A stretch of 48,782 bases of DNA from Marinospirillum insulare DSM 21763 (GCF_000686905.1 NZ_JMLW01000024.1:1-48782); one strand, 5' to 3'. Positions 35,047 to 44,424 are shown, numbered from the stretch's first letter. Translations and numbers: made by a program. Notes: generated by a model from the sequence alone, not told the origin.

Positions 35047-35718
35047 TTAAGGCTTGACTGATGTTGAGTCTGGCTTGTGCTTGCGCCCTCTTTGCCCACG
35101 ATTACCTAGACGCACGCCTATATCCATCATAAAACGAAAGAACTCTTCTTTGTCTTGAATGACGTCTTGAAAAAATTCCGATTGGTATAAAACGGCTGCA
35201 CCATGCACAAAAGCCCAAGAAGCGCAGTAATGAAAATAAGGCGGTACATCTTCTAACAAGCCTTCTTCCATACGCCCAGTAATTAAACCAGAGAGGCTTT
35301 CTAAGTTTTTGGCACGAAAACGGTGCAGCTCTTCGATCATTTCTGGAATGACATTGGCTTTAACCAACTTTTCTTCTAAACGATTAAACAACAAGTATTT
35401 GTCTGGCTGCTGCATACGAAATTCAAAGTAGGCTTTAGATAGAGCTTCTTTGTTTTCAGCTATTTCTGGCAAGGTAAACAGTTCAGCCATTTCGCGCTCG
35501 TAATCTAACATTAGGCGCAAGAAAATTTCTGCCTTAGTGCTGAAGTGTTTGTAAATAGTGCCCTTGCCGATATTGACTTTTTCGGCAATCATTTCCACCG
35601 TTACCTTGTCTTCACCCAGCTCTAAGAACAGGTCGAGTGCAATTGCCAGTATGCGTGCTTCACGCTGCTTAAAATCCCTTACTCGCCGCGCTTGTTTTTC
35701 TACCGGTGTCTCAGCCAT
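35047..35718 (-). CDS. TetR/AcrR-family transcriptional regulator
   Basis: 223 aa. N-terminal TetR helix-turn-helix: ILAIALDLFLELGEDKVTVE and MIAEKVNIGKGTIYKHFSTK (about residues 22-62). The ligand domain (63-200) is specific to this member. The ending, rich in R and K, is unusual. Located upstream of the DUF1285 gene, as in Pseudomonas. The likely targets include its own operon; no clear palindrome could be picked upstream of the ATG at 35718. Ligand unknown. Confidence 0.87.
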   Translation of the reverse strand: MAETPVEKQARRVRDFKQREARILAIALDLFLELGEDKVTVEMIAEKVNIGKGTIYKHFSTKAEIFLRLMLDYEREMAELFTLPEIAENKEALSKAYFEFRMQQPDKYLLFNRLEEKLVKANVIPEMIEELHRFRAKNLESLSGLITGRMEEGLLEDVPPYFHYCASWAFVHGAAVLYQSEFFQDVIQDKEEFFRFMMDIGVRLGNRGQRGRKHKPDSTSVKP

Positions 35719-35784
35719 AACCTGCCCTCAAAAAATATGACCCATATCGTTGTTTTAGTCACAAGAGTAAACACCTTTTGCCAT

Positions 35785-36609
35785 TCAAGCAAGTAAAGCC
35801 TCTTGTTTAGCTACTTTTGCTAACAGTTTAGGAAACAAACGAAAGAAGTTTTCCGTGGTTTGTTGGGCTAAAAACTCTGTATCTAAGCCTCTTAACTCGG
35901 CAATAAACTCTGCTACATCACGCACATAGCCGGGTTCATTTTGTTTTCCACGGTGGGGTACAGGTGCCAGGTAGGGTGCATCGGTTTCTACTAGCATTCG
36001 GTCTAGAGGTATCTGTTTGGCTACTTCTCTTAAAGCATCAGCTGAATGAAAGGTTACTATGCCGGAGAAAGAGATATAAAAACCCATACCTACGGCTTGT
36101 CTGGCAAAATCTAGGTTTTCGGTAAAGCAGTGAATGATGCCCTGCCCACCCTGCTCACTGAAGGGCTTAAGTAGTGCTAGGGTATCTTCGCTGGCTTCTC
36201 GAGTGTGTACTATCACTGGCTTTTTAACTTCTAATGCAGCATCTAGGTGGCGCTGAAAGTAGTCTAGCTGCACTTCTTTTGACTGCTCTGAGTAATGGTA
36301 ATCTAGCCCTGTTTCTCCTAGCGCAGCGATATCTTCAGCTTGCCCCCATTCAATTAGCTGCTCAGTAGTAACGGGTTGCTCTGGCTGATGCAGAGGATGC
36401 AAACCTAGCGTTAGGCTAACGTCTTGAAAAGGTGCGGTGAGATCGCGTAGCTGCTGTATATGCCAAGGATTAACATTAATGCATAAAAAATGTTTTACAC
36501 CCCTTTGTCTGGCGGTATTTAATACACCTTCTAGGCCTGCTGCTTCACCGCTAGAGGTTTTAGCTAGTTTGAGCATATCTAGATGACAATGGGAATCGAC
36601 CAACCACAT
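35785..36609 (-). CDS. TatD-family metal-dependent hydrolase
   Basis: 274 aa, complete TIM-barrel DNase/amidohydrolase. Metal ligands sit in DSHCHLD (5-11), GETGLDYHYS, IVHTREASEDT, GIIHCFTEN and ETDAPYLAPVPHRGKQNEP, all intact. In this family proteins act as 3'-5' exonucleases or D-aminoacyl hydrolases; the substrate is not defined here. Follows pilZ by 17 bases. Confidence 0.9.
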   Translation of the reverse strand: MWLVDSHCHLDMLKLAKTSSGEAAGLEGVLNTARQRGVKHFLCINVNPWHIQQLRDLTAPFQDVSLTLGLHPLHQPEQPVTTEQLIEWGQAEDIAALGETGLDYHYSEQSKEVQLDYFQRHLDAALEVKKPVIVHTREASEDTLALLKPFSEQGGQGIIHCFTENLDFARQAVGMGFYISFSGIVTFHSADALREVAKQIPLDRMLVETDAPYLAPVPHRGKQNEPGYVRDVAEFIAELRGLDTEFLAQQTTENFFRLFPKLLAKVAKQEALLA

Positions 36610-36626
36610 ATTAACGCCTCTAAAAA

Positions 36627-36962
36627 TTAAATCGTGTGAGTCGGCTTATCGTTACCGGGTAAGCCTGCTAAAAGTTCTTCTATGTAATGTCTGGGGGAAT
36701 CTTCATCTTCTGAAAAATGCACGCCTATACCAGGAATTTTACGCCCTTGCGCACCAACGGGGGTACGCCAAGCTAAACTACCAACGACTAGAATTGGCTC
36801 TGCTTCATCGAGTAGCTGTAAATTAATTTGCACTGTTTCTCCTGGGCGAATCACTCGACTGGTGGGAACAAACAGCCCACCCCGCTTTAAGAACGGCATA
36901 TAGTGGGCTTTCAGTGCTTGCTTGTCTTTTAACACGAGTGTTAAAGGTTTGATTTCACTCAT
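36627..36962 (-). CDS. pilZ: PilZ protein (type IV pilus biogenesis)
   Basis: 111 aa, close in length and sequence to Pseudomonas PilZ: KDKQALKAHYMPFLKRGGLF, VPTSRVIRPGETV, WRTPVGAQGRKIPGIGVHF, ending KPTHTI. It supports type IV pilus assembly by binding the PilB ATPase. The RxxxR and (D/N)xSxxG residues that bind c-di-GMP in other PilZ domains are not present, so it should not be a c-di-GMP receptor. The ATG lies within the end of holB (8-base overlap). Confidence 0.9.
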   Translation of the reverse strand: MSEIKPLTLVLKDKQALKAHYMPFLKRGGLFVPTSRVIRPGETVQINLQLLDEAEPILVVGSLAWRTPVGAQGRKIPGIGVHFSEDEDSPRHYIEELLAGLPGNDKPTHTI

Positions 36963-37938
36963 GGTGTAGCTCCTGGGTTAACCTTATAAGTAGACTTTCT
37001 AAAAACAAGTCAACATTAGGGTTGGTGTGCAGTTGATGATGCATGGCTTGTAGCTCTTTTTCTAAGTTCAGTAAACTACGCTGACCCATTAGTTCATAAA
37101 GCTGCCTATACAGGGAAAGCTGCCGTACATCCTGGACTCCTTCTTTACCTAATAAACCATACCTTAAACTATCGGCCAACCAACTTTGTAAGCTGGTTAG
37201 TAGTGCAGGTAAGGCTAGGGCCTTTAACTTAACAGCCTGCTCTATGGGGTTAACTCCCCTAACAAGGCTTTCCATCACCTGCCCTAGTAGGTGACGTCTT
37301 TCTTCTGCCTCTGGCGTGGCTAACTTAAGGGCTGCCAAAGGTCGCCCACCTGCTGCTTTTAATAGCACTAAAGGTTGCTGCTCTTCACTTAGCTGGGGCT
37401 TTAACCAGGCTTCACCCTCTTCTAAACTAGGTGGAGCAACAGGCCATATCTGGCAACGGCTGCGTAATGTTGCTGGTAGACTAGATGGCTGATCACTAAC
37501 CAAAATAAACTGCGTTTGCGGTTCAGGTTCTTCTAGGGTTTTTAATAAGGCATTAGCAGCATTAATATTCAGCGCTTCTGCTGGCCAAATCAACACTACT
37601 TTATAACCGCCCTGCTGAGAGCTTTTTTGCATTTGAGTGGTCATCTCTCGTACCTGGTCCACTCGAATTGCCTTGCCCTCTGCCTCTGGTTCTAATGTAA
37701 GTAAATCTGGATGAAAACCTGCCTCTATAAAGTGGCATGAACGGCAGTGCCCACAAGACTGTTGGCCTTGATGATTAGTGCATAAAACAAAATAGGCTAG
37801 GGCTCTAGCTAAAGTACGCTTACCTAAACCCGGCAAGCCAGTGAGCAATAAGGCATGTGGAAGCTGTCGCTCTTGTATTTGTTGCTGCCATTGTCGCCAT
37901 ATTAGTGCGTGCCAAGGCATGGATTGAAAAGGCTTCAT
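36955..37938 (-). CDS. holB: DNA polymerase III delta' subunit
   Basis: 327 aa clamp-loader subunit. Start MKPFQSMPWHALIWRQWQQQ, P-loop-like GLPGLGKRTLA (about 34-44), zinc module CGHCRSCH, sensor region NAANALLKTLEEP and LRSRCQ. Part of the tau/gamma complex that loads the beta clamp. The ATG overlaps the tmk stop by 4 bases and the 3' end overlaps pilZ by 8, so the genes are coupled. Confidence 0.93.
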   Translation of the reverse strand: MKPFQSMPWHALIWRQWQQQIQERQLPHALLLTGLPGLGKRTLARALAYFVLCTNHQGQQSCGHCRSCHFIEAGFHPDLLTLEPEAEGKAIRVDQVREMTTQMQKSSQQGGYKVVLIWPAEALNINAANALLKTLEEPEPQTQFILVSDQPSSLPATLRSRCQIWPVAPPSLEEGEAWLKPQLSEEQQPLVLLKAAGGRPLAALKLATPEAEERRHLLGQVMESLVRGVNPIEQAVKLKALALPALLTSLQSWLADSLRYGLLGKEGVQDVRQLSLYRQLYELMGQRSLLNLEKELQAMHHQLHTNPNVDLFLESLLIRLTQELHHE

Positions 37939-38594
37939 ACTGAACTTCTTGTTGCTAAGGCTTCATCTATGAGTGGTTTTAGGTATTCGCCCACCTGCGT
38001 TTTAACGGCTTCTAAATTTAATGAGGCATCAACTAATCGAAAGCGCAACGGGTGTTGGTGCGCTCTTTGTAAATAAGCATCTCGAACACGTTGAAAAAAA
38101 TCGAGCTGTTCTTGTTCAAACCTATCCCTTTGCTGGCCTCGATTATCAACCCTGAGTGATGCTGCTTCAACAGGCATATCAAGCAAAAGGGTGAGGTCTG
38201 GCTGTAGATCACTGTGTACTAGCTTTTCTAGTAAAGCTAACTGAGTTTCACTTTGCCCACGCCCCCCACCTTGGTAAGCATAGCTGGCATCAGTAAAACG
38301 ATCGCAAATAACCCAAATGCCTTTAGCTAAAGCAGGGCGTATAACTTTATCTAGGTGGTCTGCTCGCCCAGCAAACATGAGTAATAGCTCGGTTAAATGG
38401 CTGGGCGCATCTGTGTCACTGGCTAGGAGTAGATTACGAACTGCCTCTGCAAAGGGGGTTCCACCTGGTTCGCGAGTTTTTACCCAGGGAATAGCAGCTG
38501 CATCGAGTTGGGCGGTAATGAAATTGATATTGGTGGTTTTACCTACCCCTTCTCCCCCTTCCAGGGTAATAAAGCGGCCTTTTTGTTCACTCAT
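37935..38594 (-). CDS. tmk: Thymidylate kinase
   Basis: 219 aa. Phosphorylates dTMP to dTDP. P-loop GGEGVGKTT (13-21), the TREPGGT loop, DRFTDASYAYQGGGRG with the lid, and LLLDMPVEA. ATG 38594 is preceded by CAGGA and gives the normal N-terminus; a frame to 38645 would run deep into mltG. Overlaps mltG by 8 bases and holB by 4. Confidence 0.94.
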   Translation of the reverse strand: MSEQKGRFITLEGGEGVGKTTNINFITAQLDAAAIPWVKTREPGGTPFAEAVRNLLLASDTDAPSHLTELLLMFAGRADHLDKVIRPALAKGIWVICDRFTDASYAYQGGGRGQSETQLALLEKLVHSDLQPDLTLLLDMPVEAASLRVDNRGQQRDRFEQEQLDFFQRVRDAYLQRAHQHPLRFRLVDASLNLEAVKTQVGEYLKPLIDEALATRSSV

Positions 38595-39639
38595 TATTCG
38601 TTTCCTGTTCACTGGTCGGCGCAGGCCATGAGCGATAATCTTCACGACGCTTAAGCTGGTATTTTTTTACTGCTAGATTGTGTTCCGCTAGGGTAGCAGA
38701 AAACTTATGGGTGCCATCACCTCTGGCAACAAAGTATAAGGCTTTACCCTGAGCAGGGTTTACGCTGGCTCTTAATGCTGCTTCACCAGGTAGGGCAATA
38801 GGAGTGAGCGGTAAACCATGCATCGTATAGGTATTCCAAGGTGAAGGTTCGCGTAGGTTACGACGGGTAATCTTACCTTGGTAGTTTTTGTCCATACCAT
38901 AAATAACAGTGGGATCGGTTTGCAAACGCATACCCTTTTGCAAGCGCCTAACAAACACCCCTGCTATATCTTCTCGCTCATGGGGTGCGCCAGTTTCCCG
39001 TTCAACTATGGAGGCCATAATAAGCACATCGTAAGGTGTTTTATAGGGTAAGCCTTTAACGCGACTAGCCCAAACGTCTTTAAGCAATTCTTGCATAGTG
39101 AGGTTGGCTTGACGCATTAAGTCTAAATCTTGCATGCCCTTGCTATAGGTATAAGTATCAGGAAAAAACCAACCCTCGGCAGCTTCATTGGGCTGACCTA
39201 AGTTTTCCATAATTTTGGCTTCTGACCAGTCTGCTGTGGTGCTGGTTAGCTTCTCTGCTTTAGCTAGGGTTTCTCGCATATCGCTAAAGGTCGACCCTTC
39301 GACCAGGGTTATTTTATAGGTGACCACTTCACCCACTTGTAGTTTTTTATACAACTGAGTCAGGGTCATTGGGGGTTGTAACTGATACTCACCCGTACGT
39401 ATAACACCTGGATCATCTGTTAGCCTTAACCAAATACGCATAGGGAGACTGCTATCAATAACACCTTCTTGCTCTAACTGATTAAGTAGACCTATAAAAC
39501 TTCGACCTGGTGTGATGTCTAAGATGCGAGCTGAGTCTAGCTGAAGTGGTTGGTTTAGCTGCTGATTAAACCAATAGGCGCTTGCTGAAATACTTAGTAA
39601 TAAACAAACAAGCAAGGCGAAAACAATTTTTTTTATCAT
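38587..39639 (-). CDS. mltG: Endolytic murein transglycosylase MltG
   Basis: 350 aa. A single N-terminal TM helix (residues 3-22) anchors a periplasmic YceG domain. The catalytic glutamate is E213 in ASIVERETG; PDTY (160-163) and PSPWNTYTMHGLPLTPI-like segments match the family. Cuts nascent glycan strands in the periplasm. Follows pabC by 10 bases and overlaps tmk. Confidence 0.92.
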   Translation of the reverse strand: MIKKIVFALLVCLLLSISASAYWFNQQLNQPLQLDSARILDITPGRSFIGLLNQLEQEGVIDSSLPMRIWLRLTDDPGVIRTGEYQLQPPMTLTQLYKKLQVGEVVTYKITLVEGSTFSDMRETLAKAEKLTSTTADWSEAKIMENLGQPNEAAEGWFFPDTYTYSKGMQDLDLMRQANLTMQELLKDVWASRVKGLPYKTPYDVLIMASIVERETGAPHEREDIAGVFVRRLQKGMRLQTDPTVIYGMDKNYQGKITRRNLREPSPWNTYTMHGLPLTPIALPGEAALRASVNPAQGKALYFVARGDGTHKFSATLAEHNLAVKKYQLKRREDYRSWPAPTSEQETNNE

Positions 39640-39649
39640 CTTTTGCCAA

Positions 39650-40501
39650 TTAGTTAAGTGGCAGACCTAACAAAGGATGGAAAGCTGCCATAAGTTGTTG
39701 GGTTTGTGGCCCGACTGACCAATGAGCTAGCGTGCCACTGGTGTCTTCAAGGCGGATCACAGGCCAAATACCTTGCAGGCTATTACAAACAAACACTTCT
39801 TCTGCTTGTTGAAGCTCTGCTAATCCTGCTGAAGTTTCTATTACTTGATCAGTTGTTAGGTGTTGTAACAACTGTCGCCGCATAACGCCTGCTAGGGCAC
39901 CGCTTGCTAAGGAGGGGGTGTGCCAAGCACCTTGACTATACCAAAACACATTCCTTGCTATGGCTTCGCTCACCTCGCCTTTTACATTGTACTGTAAGGC
40001 TTCTAAAAAGGTGTCTGGGCAACCCTCACTGGCTAGAATTTGGCTTAAACGGTTAAGGTGCTTACTTGCCGGTTCTGGGTTGCTGCCAGGACAGGCTTGC
40101 CACCAGCAAGCAATGCCTTGATAGGCTGACTGATTTACAGTTAGACGGCGAGGATGTATAAAACGGTGCCAGGCTTGGTGTTTAGCTCGACGGTAGCCCA
40201 CACCACCAGGGCCAGCTAAAAGCATAACTTTTAACATACCTTCTTGTAAGGCTTGAGCTAGGTCGTCTATTTCTAGCTTTAACAAAGGCCAGTCAAAAGT
40301 TTCTGTTGAATACAGCAGTGACGCCAACCCTTTTTGTAAACGCCACAAGTGATCTTCTATAAAAACAGCTTGGCCTTGAGTAACTCTGAGGGTGGTAAAA
40401 ACACCCTCACCAAAAGCTAAAGCTCGGCTAGCCAAGAGCCAATCTAAATCACTGGCTGTTGGCTGACGACCATCTAGCAGCATGGGTGGCAAAGCAGTCA
40501 T
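39650..40501 (-). CDS. pabC: Aminodeoxychorismate lyase
   Basis: 283 aa PLP enzyme giving p-aminobenzoate for folate synthesis. RALAFGEGVFTTLRV at the N-terminus and the lysine region KHLNRLSQIL (about residues 147-156), the likely PLP lysine, are clear, as is VSEAIARNVFW. ATG 40501 lies four bases downstream of the fabF stop, so translation is coupled; a TTG directly upstream (40504) is an alternative. Confidence 0.88.
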   Translation of the reverse strand: MTALPPMLLDGRQPTASDLDWLLASRALAFGEGVFTTLRVTQGQAVFIEDHLWRLQKGLASLLYSTETFDWPLLKLEIDDLAQALQEGMLKVMLLAGPGGVGYRRAKHQAWHRFIHPRRLTVNQSAYQGIACWWQACPGSNPEPASKHLNRLSQILASEGCPDTFLEALQYNVKGEVSEAIARNVFWYSQGAWHTPSLASGALAGVMRRQLLQHLTTDQVIETSAGLAELQQAEEVFVCNSLQGIWPVIRLEDTSGTLAHWSVGPQTQQLMAAFHPLLGLPLN

Positions 40502-40505
40502 CAAG

Positions 40506-41741
40506 TTAAACTTTACTAAAAATTAGACTGCCGTTGGTTCCACCAAACCCAAAGGAGTTAGTGAGTGCATGGTCAATTTTCATTTGACGCGCTTCTTTAG
40601 GTACATAATCTAGATTACAGCCTTCTTGAGGGTTCTCTAAATTGATAGTAGGTGGCGCAACTTGATCTCTAATAGCCAGAATACAGAAAACTGCTTCAAC
40701 AGCACCTGCAGCACCTAATAGATGGCCTATCATCGACTTAGTTGAGCTCACAGCTACCTTGCTAGCTGCACCCATCACTGATTCAACAGCACGGCTTTCT
40801 GCTAAATCACCTGCTGGTGTTGAAGTACCATGGGCATTGATATAACTGATGACATCAGCATTAAAGCCTGCATCTCGAATAGCATTACGCATAGCCGCCG
40901 CTGCACCGCGACCATCTTCGGGTGGAAGGGTCATGTGATAAGCATCATCACTCATACCAAAGCCTGTTAGCTCAGCATAAATTTTAGCGCCTCGGGCTTT
41001 GGCATGTTCGTATTCTTCTAGCACTAGCACACCTGCACCATCACCTAAAACAAAACCATCACGGTCTTTATCCCAGGGGCGACTGGCGGTTTGTGGATCA
41101 TCGTTACGAGTAGACAAGGCGCGAGCTGCGGCAAAACCACCTAATCCTAAAGGTGTGCTGGCTGCTTCTGCACCACCACAAACCATAACATCAGCATCAC
41201 CGTAAGCGATGGTACGTGCTGAATAGCCAATATTGTGGGTTCCTGAAGTACAGGCTGTTGTTATGGCAATGTTTGGGCCTCTAAAGCCAAAACGTATAGC
41301 AAGGTTGCCAGAAATCATATTAATAATAGAGCCAGGTACAAAGAAGGGGGAGATTTTTCTAGGTCCGCCCTTTTGTAGGGATTCGTGGTTTTTTTCAATC
41401 ATAGGTAACCCACCTATCCCTGAACCTATTGCACAACCAATACGGTCTGCATTGTCTTCTGTGGTTTCTAAGCCTGAATCGGATATAGCCTGAATTGCAG
41501 CTGCCATGCCGTACTGAATGAATAAGTCCATTTTGCGGGCATCTTTTCTTGGCATATAGTCTTCAACTTCAAAACCTTTTACCTGAGCACCAAAGCGAGT
41601 GGTAAAGGCGGAAGTATCAAATCCTTCAATGGGCGCTACACCGCTGCGGCCAGCAAGAATGCCTTGCCAGGAATCATCTAGGTTAGTTCCTAACGGGCTA
41701 ACTAGCCCCATACCTGTAACCACAACTCGTCTGCGCGACAT
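40506..41741 (-). CDS. fabF: 3-oxoacyl-ACP synthase II
   Basis: 411 aa elongating condensing enzyme, homodimer. Active-site Cys164 in [10 protein letters not shown], His in [11 protein letters not shown] (about 304) and in [10 protein letters not shown] (about 341). GFGGTNGSL near the end is diagnostic. Controls unsaturated chain elongation. It is preceded on the same strand by acpP and a terminator hairpin, so fabF may get reduced read-through or have its own start. Confidence 0.95.
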   Translation of the reverse strand: MSRRRVVVTGMGLVSPLGTNLDDSWQGILAGRSGVAPIEGFDTSAFTTRFGAQVKGFEVEDYMPRKDARKMDLFIQYGMAAAIQAISDSGLETTEDNADRIGCAIGSGIGGLPMIEKNHESLQKGGPRKISPFFVPGSIINMISGNLAIRFGFRGPNIAITTACTSGTHNIGYSARTIAYGDADVMVCGGAEAASTPLGLGGFAAARALSTRNDDPQTASRPWDKDRDGFVLGDGAGVLVLEEYEHAKARGAKIYAELTGFGMSDDAYHMTLPPEDGRGAAAAMRNAIRDAGFNADVISYINAHGTSTPAGDLAESRAVESVMGAASKVAVSSTKSMIGHLLGAAGAVEAVFCILAIRDQVAPPTINLENPQEGCNLDYVPKEARQMKIDHALTNSFGFGGTNGSLIFSKV

Positions 41742-41802
41742 GCCCTTCTCCTCTGCAATTCAGTAATTCTTGAAATTATCGGGGATTATATCCCATAAAA
41801 TA

Positions 41803-41836
41803 AAAAACCGCTGCACCAAAAGGCGAAGCGGTTTTT
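41803..41836 (-). terminator. Terminator between acpP and fabF
   Basis: AAAAACCGCT (41803-41812) and AGCGGTTTTT (41827-41836) pair around a 14-base loop. On the minus strand a T-run follows, so it terminates or attenuates the acpP transcript before fabF. Confidence 0.75.
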
Positions 41837-41887
41837 AACAGGTAACTAAAAACTAGCTACTTGTATCAGACTCATGTCCAAGAAAAC

Positions 41888-42121
41888 TTACTGGTTAGCT
41901 GTGACGTAGTCCATAGCTTCTTGAACAGTAGTAATCTTTTCAGCTTCTTCGTCTGGGATTTCGGTCTCGAATTCTTCTTCAAGAGCCATAACCAGCTCAA
42001 CAGTGTCCAGAGAATCAGCGCCTAGATCCTCGACGAAAGAGGAAGAGTTTTGAATCTCACCTTCTTTAACACCTAGTTGTTCAGCGACGATCTTTTTTAC
42101 GCGCTCTTCGATGGTACTCAT
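41888..42121 (-). CDS. acpP: Acyl carrier protein
   Basis: 77 aa, acidic. DSL at 36-38 within [20 protein letters not shown] carries the phosphopantetheine serine S37. The start at 42121 ([10 protein letters not shown]) gives the standard N-terminus; AGGAG lies 11 bases upstream, while a closer ATG at 42130 would be only two bases from it. Shuttles acyl chains among the fab enzymes. Between fabG and fabF, as in Pseudomonas and E. coli. Confidence 0.96.
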   Translation of the reverse strand: MSTIEERVKKIVAEQLGVKEGEIQNSSSFVEDLGADSLDTVELVMALEEEFETEIPDEEAEKITTVQEAMDYVTANQ

Positions 42122-42181
42122 ATGTTTCATTACTCCTGGTTAAAATCTTGCTGTGCTATTGCTCTTAAATTTGCACAGTAG

Positions 42182-42208
42182 TTTATAAACCGAAACAGAC
42201 TGTTGCAA
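42182..42208 (-). promoter_or_regulatory. Candidate acpP promoter
   Basis: TTGCAA (42203-42208) and TATAAA (42182-42187) on the minus strand, spaced 15 bases, somewhat short. The strong acpP expression found in relatives makes a separate promoter plausible. Confidence 0.35.
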
Positions 42209-42253
42209 CCAAAAAATTAATTTTTAAGTTAAAACAGTCTACTCCGATGAATT

Positions 42254-43006
42254 CTAGCGCATATTCATGCCGCCATTCACGTGTAGCGTCTCACCAGTAA
42301 TATAGGCTGCAGGTTCAGTGGCTAAAAAACCAACAACTGCTGCTATTTCTTCTGGCTGACCTAAACGTGCTAAAGGTATTTGCTTTACTAGAAGTTCTTT
42401 TTGAGCTTCTGGTAATACTTCTGTCATGTCTGTTGCAATAAAACCTGGAGCTACTGAGTTAACCGTAATATTACGCGAACCCACTTCTCTGGCTAGAGAT
42501 CGAGTAAAGCCTTCTACACCAGCTTTAGACGCTGCATAGTTAGCCTGCCCCAAGTTACCCATAGTAGCGACTACAGAGCTGATATTAATGATGCGACCCC
42601 AGCGTGCTTTAGTCATGCCTCTTAGGCAAGCTTTGCTGGTGCGATAAACAGACTTGAGGTTGGTATCTATAACAGCATCCCATTCCTCATCTTTCATGCG
42701 CATCATCAAGTTATCTTTGGTTATACCTGCATTATTAACCAGTATTAAAGGCGCACCATACTCTTCAGTAATGGCTTTAAGAAGGTCGGTAACAGATGCT
42801 GCATCTGTTACGTTCAACACCTTGCCTTGACCTGCCACCTTAGCAGCCTCTAGGCCTTCGCTAATGCTTGCGGCACCTGCTTCACTGGTTGCAGTGCCTA
42901 TTACTGTAGCACCTAAGCGACCTAGTTCTAAGGCAACAGCACGCCCGATACCGCGACTAGCGCCGGTTACTAGGGCAATTTTTCCTGCAAGACTTTGTTG
43001 AGTCAT
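42254..43006 (-). CDS. fabG: 3-oxoacyl-ACP reductase
   Basis: 250 aa short-chain dehydrogenase, NADPH-dependent. TGASRGIG (14-21), NNAGIT (91-96), catalytic serine in ISSVV (about 142-146), Y157 and K161 in NYAASK. End GETLHVNGGM is typical of FabG. ATG 43006 follows AGAGGA. 13 bases after fabD. Confidence 0.95.
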   Translation of the reverse strand: MTQQSLAGKIALVTGASRGIGRAVALELGRLGATVIGTATSEAGAASISEGLEAAKVAGQGKVLNVTDAASVTDLLKAITEEYGAPLILVNNAGITKDNLMMRMKDEEWDAVIDTNLKSVYRTSKACLRGMTKARWGRIINISSVVATMGNLGQANYAASKAGVEGFTRSLAREVGSRNITVNSVAPGFIATDMTEVLPEAQKELLVKQIPLARLGQPEEIAAVVGFLATEPAAYITGETLHVNGGMNMR

Positions 43007-43019
43007 ATTATTTCCTCTA

Positions 43020-43964
43020 TTACTCAGCACGCAATAAATCTAAAGCAGCTTGAACTGAGTTAGGGTCATTCACCGCTAAGGATCTGGCTGTTTTAACAAT
43101 ACGCTTATTAAGACCTACTAGCACTTTGCCTGGTCCACACTCAACGTAGGTATCAACACCCTGCTCAGCCATAAACTCAATGCTTTCTATCCAGCGTACT
43201 GGACGATAAAGCTGCTCAACTAGGTTAGCTCGTATTGCCGTGACATCTGTTTCGGGTGTTGCATGAACATTTTGCACAACAGGTACGCGTGGCTTACTGA
43301 GTTGAATTAAGTTTAACTCATCGGCTAGCTTCTCTGCTGCTGGACGCATTAGCTCACAGTGCGAAGGTACGCTAACAGGTAAAGGCATAGCTTTACGCGC
43401 ACCTGCTTGCTGACAAGCTAAAATTGCTCGTTCAACCGCAGCAACATTACCGGCAATAACAATTTGGCCTGGCGCATTATAGTTAACCGCAGAAACAATT
43501 TCACCTTGTGCTGCTGAAGCACAGGCTTCTTCTATTTTTTCTGCATCTAAACCCAAAATAGCGGCCATAGCACCCTGCCCACTAGGCACTGCTTGCTGCA
43601 TAAACTCACCTCGGGTACGCACTAGACGCACACCGTCGGCAAAGCTCATGGCACCACTACAGACCAGGGCTGAGTACTCACCTAAGCTGTGGCCTGCTAG
43701 CCAAGCTGGAGGGGCACCCTCTAGTTCTTTCCAAACACGCCATACCGCAACACTAGCAGCAAGTATGGCTGGCTGGGTTATATCTGTTCGATTTAAGTCT
43801 TCAGCAGGCCCTTCTTGTACTAGGTGCCAAAGATCGTATCCAAGCGCGGTCGACGCTTCTTCAAAAGTTGAGCGTACAACTGCGTAGCGCTCAGCTAACT
43901 CTGAGAGCATCCCTAACTGCTGGGAGCCCTGCCCGGGAAATATAAAGGCTAGGGTTGAAGCCAT
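43020..43964 (-). CDS. fabD: Malonyl-CoA:ACP transacylase
   Basis: 314 aa. PGQGSQ (10-15), active Ser93 in GHSLGEYSAL, His in VPSHCELM (about 202). Supplies malonyl-ACP. First gene of the fabDG unit here: upstream lie unrelated genes, not fabH, plsX or rpmF. An extended -10 promoter is proposed at 44007-44015. Confidence 0.95.
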   Translation of the reverse strand: MASTLAFIFPGQGSQQLGMLSELAERYAVVRSTFEEASTALGYDLWHLVQEGPAEDLNRTDITQPAILAASVAVWRVWKELEGAPPAWLAGHSLGEYSALVCSGAMSFADGVRLVRTRGEFMQQAVPSGQGAMAAILGLDAEKIEEACASAAQGEIVSAVNYNAPGQIVIAGNVAAVERAILACQQAGARKAMPLPVSVPSHCELMRPAAEKLADELNLIQLSKPRVPVVQNVHATPETDVTAIRANLVEQLYRPVRWIESIEFMAEQGVDTYVECGPGKVLVGLNKRIVKTARSLAVNDPNSVQAALDLLRAE

Positions 43965-44006
43965 AAGTCATCTAATCCTGTACTTAGGTCGTTATTATCG
44001 GCGCGC

Positions 44007-44015
44007 ATTCTAACA
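44007..44015 (-). promoter_or_regulatory. Candidate extended -10 promoter of fabD
   Basis: Minus-strand TGTTAGAAT combines a TGn element with TAGAAT (5 of 6). About 40 bases upstream of the ATG at 43964. The -35 is poor. Confidence 0.4.
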
Positions 44016-44080
44016 TAGCTTCACTAGAAGGCTAGAGTTTAGACTAAGCAATCTTGGTGCGAACTTGTTAATTACTTGCT

Positions 44081-44413
44081 TCAGCCTTGATTTGCATTAG
44101 GTTTTGGCTTGGTTATTACATCCATGTATTCACGCTGAATAACGGTTTCTAAAGCATTCATTGCATCGACTAGTTCTTCAAACACCATGCGACGATCTTG
44201 TAATTCCTTTGCTTGTTCAAGGCTAGGCGCAGCATCCTTCACATCTGCTGCTAAGTCAATTAAGGCTTTAACATAGTTTGCACGGGCACAAGCTACCATG
44301 GTTATGATAGGCTCAAGGTCATTCAGCGCCAGCTCTGGCACTAAGGGATTAATAATCGTTCTATTAATGTCTTTGCGTAGCCCTTCTAGTTCAAGCAAGA
44401 GACGATTTTTCAT
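44081..44413 (-). CDS. Conserved-looking small helical protein, function unknown
   Basis: 110 aa, not recognised. Largely helical with a leucine/acid-rich N-terminus (MKNRLLLELEGLRKDINRTI) and a central AxxxANYVKAL segment. No signal peptide, TM helix or metal motif. ATG 44413 follows AAGGA. It follows rsuA by 11 bases, so both may be read together. Codon use resembles the neighbours, which argues it is a real gene. Confidence 0.6.
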   Translation of the reverse strand: MKNRLLLELEGLRKDINRTIINPLVPELALNDLEPIITMVACARANYVKALIDLAADVKDAAPSLEQAKELQDRRMVFEELVDAMNALETVIQREYMDVITKPKPNANQG

Positions 44414-44424
44414 TTTTATTCCTT

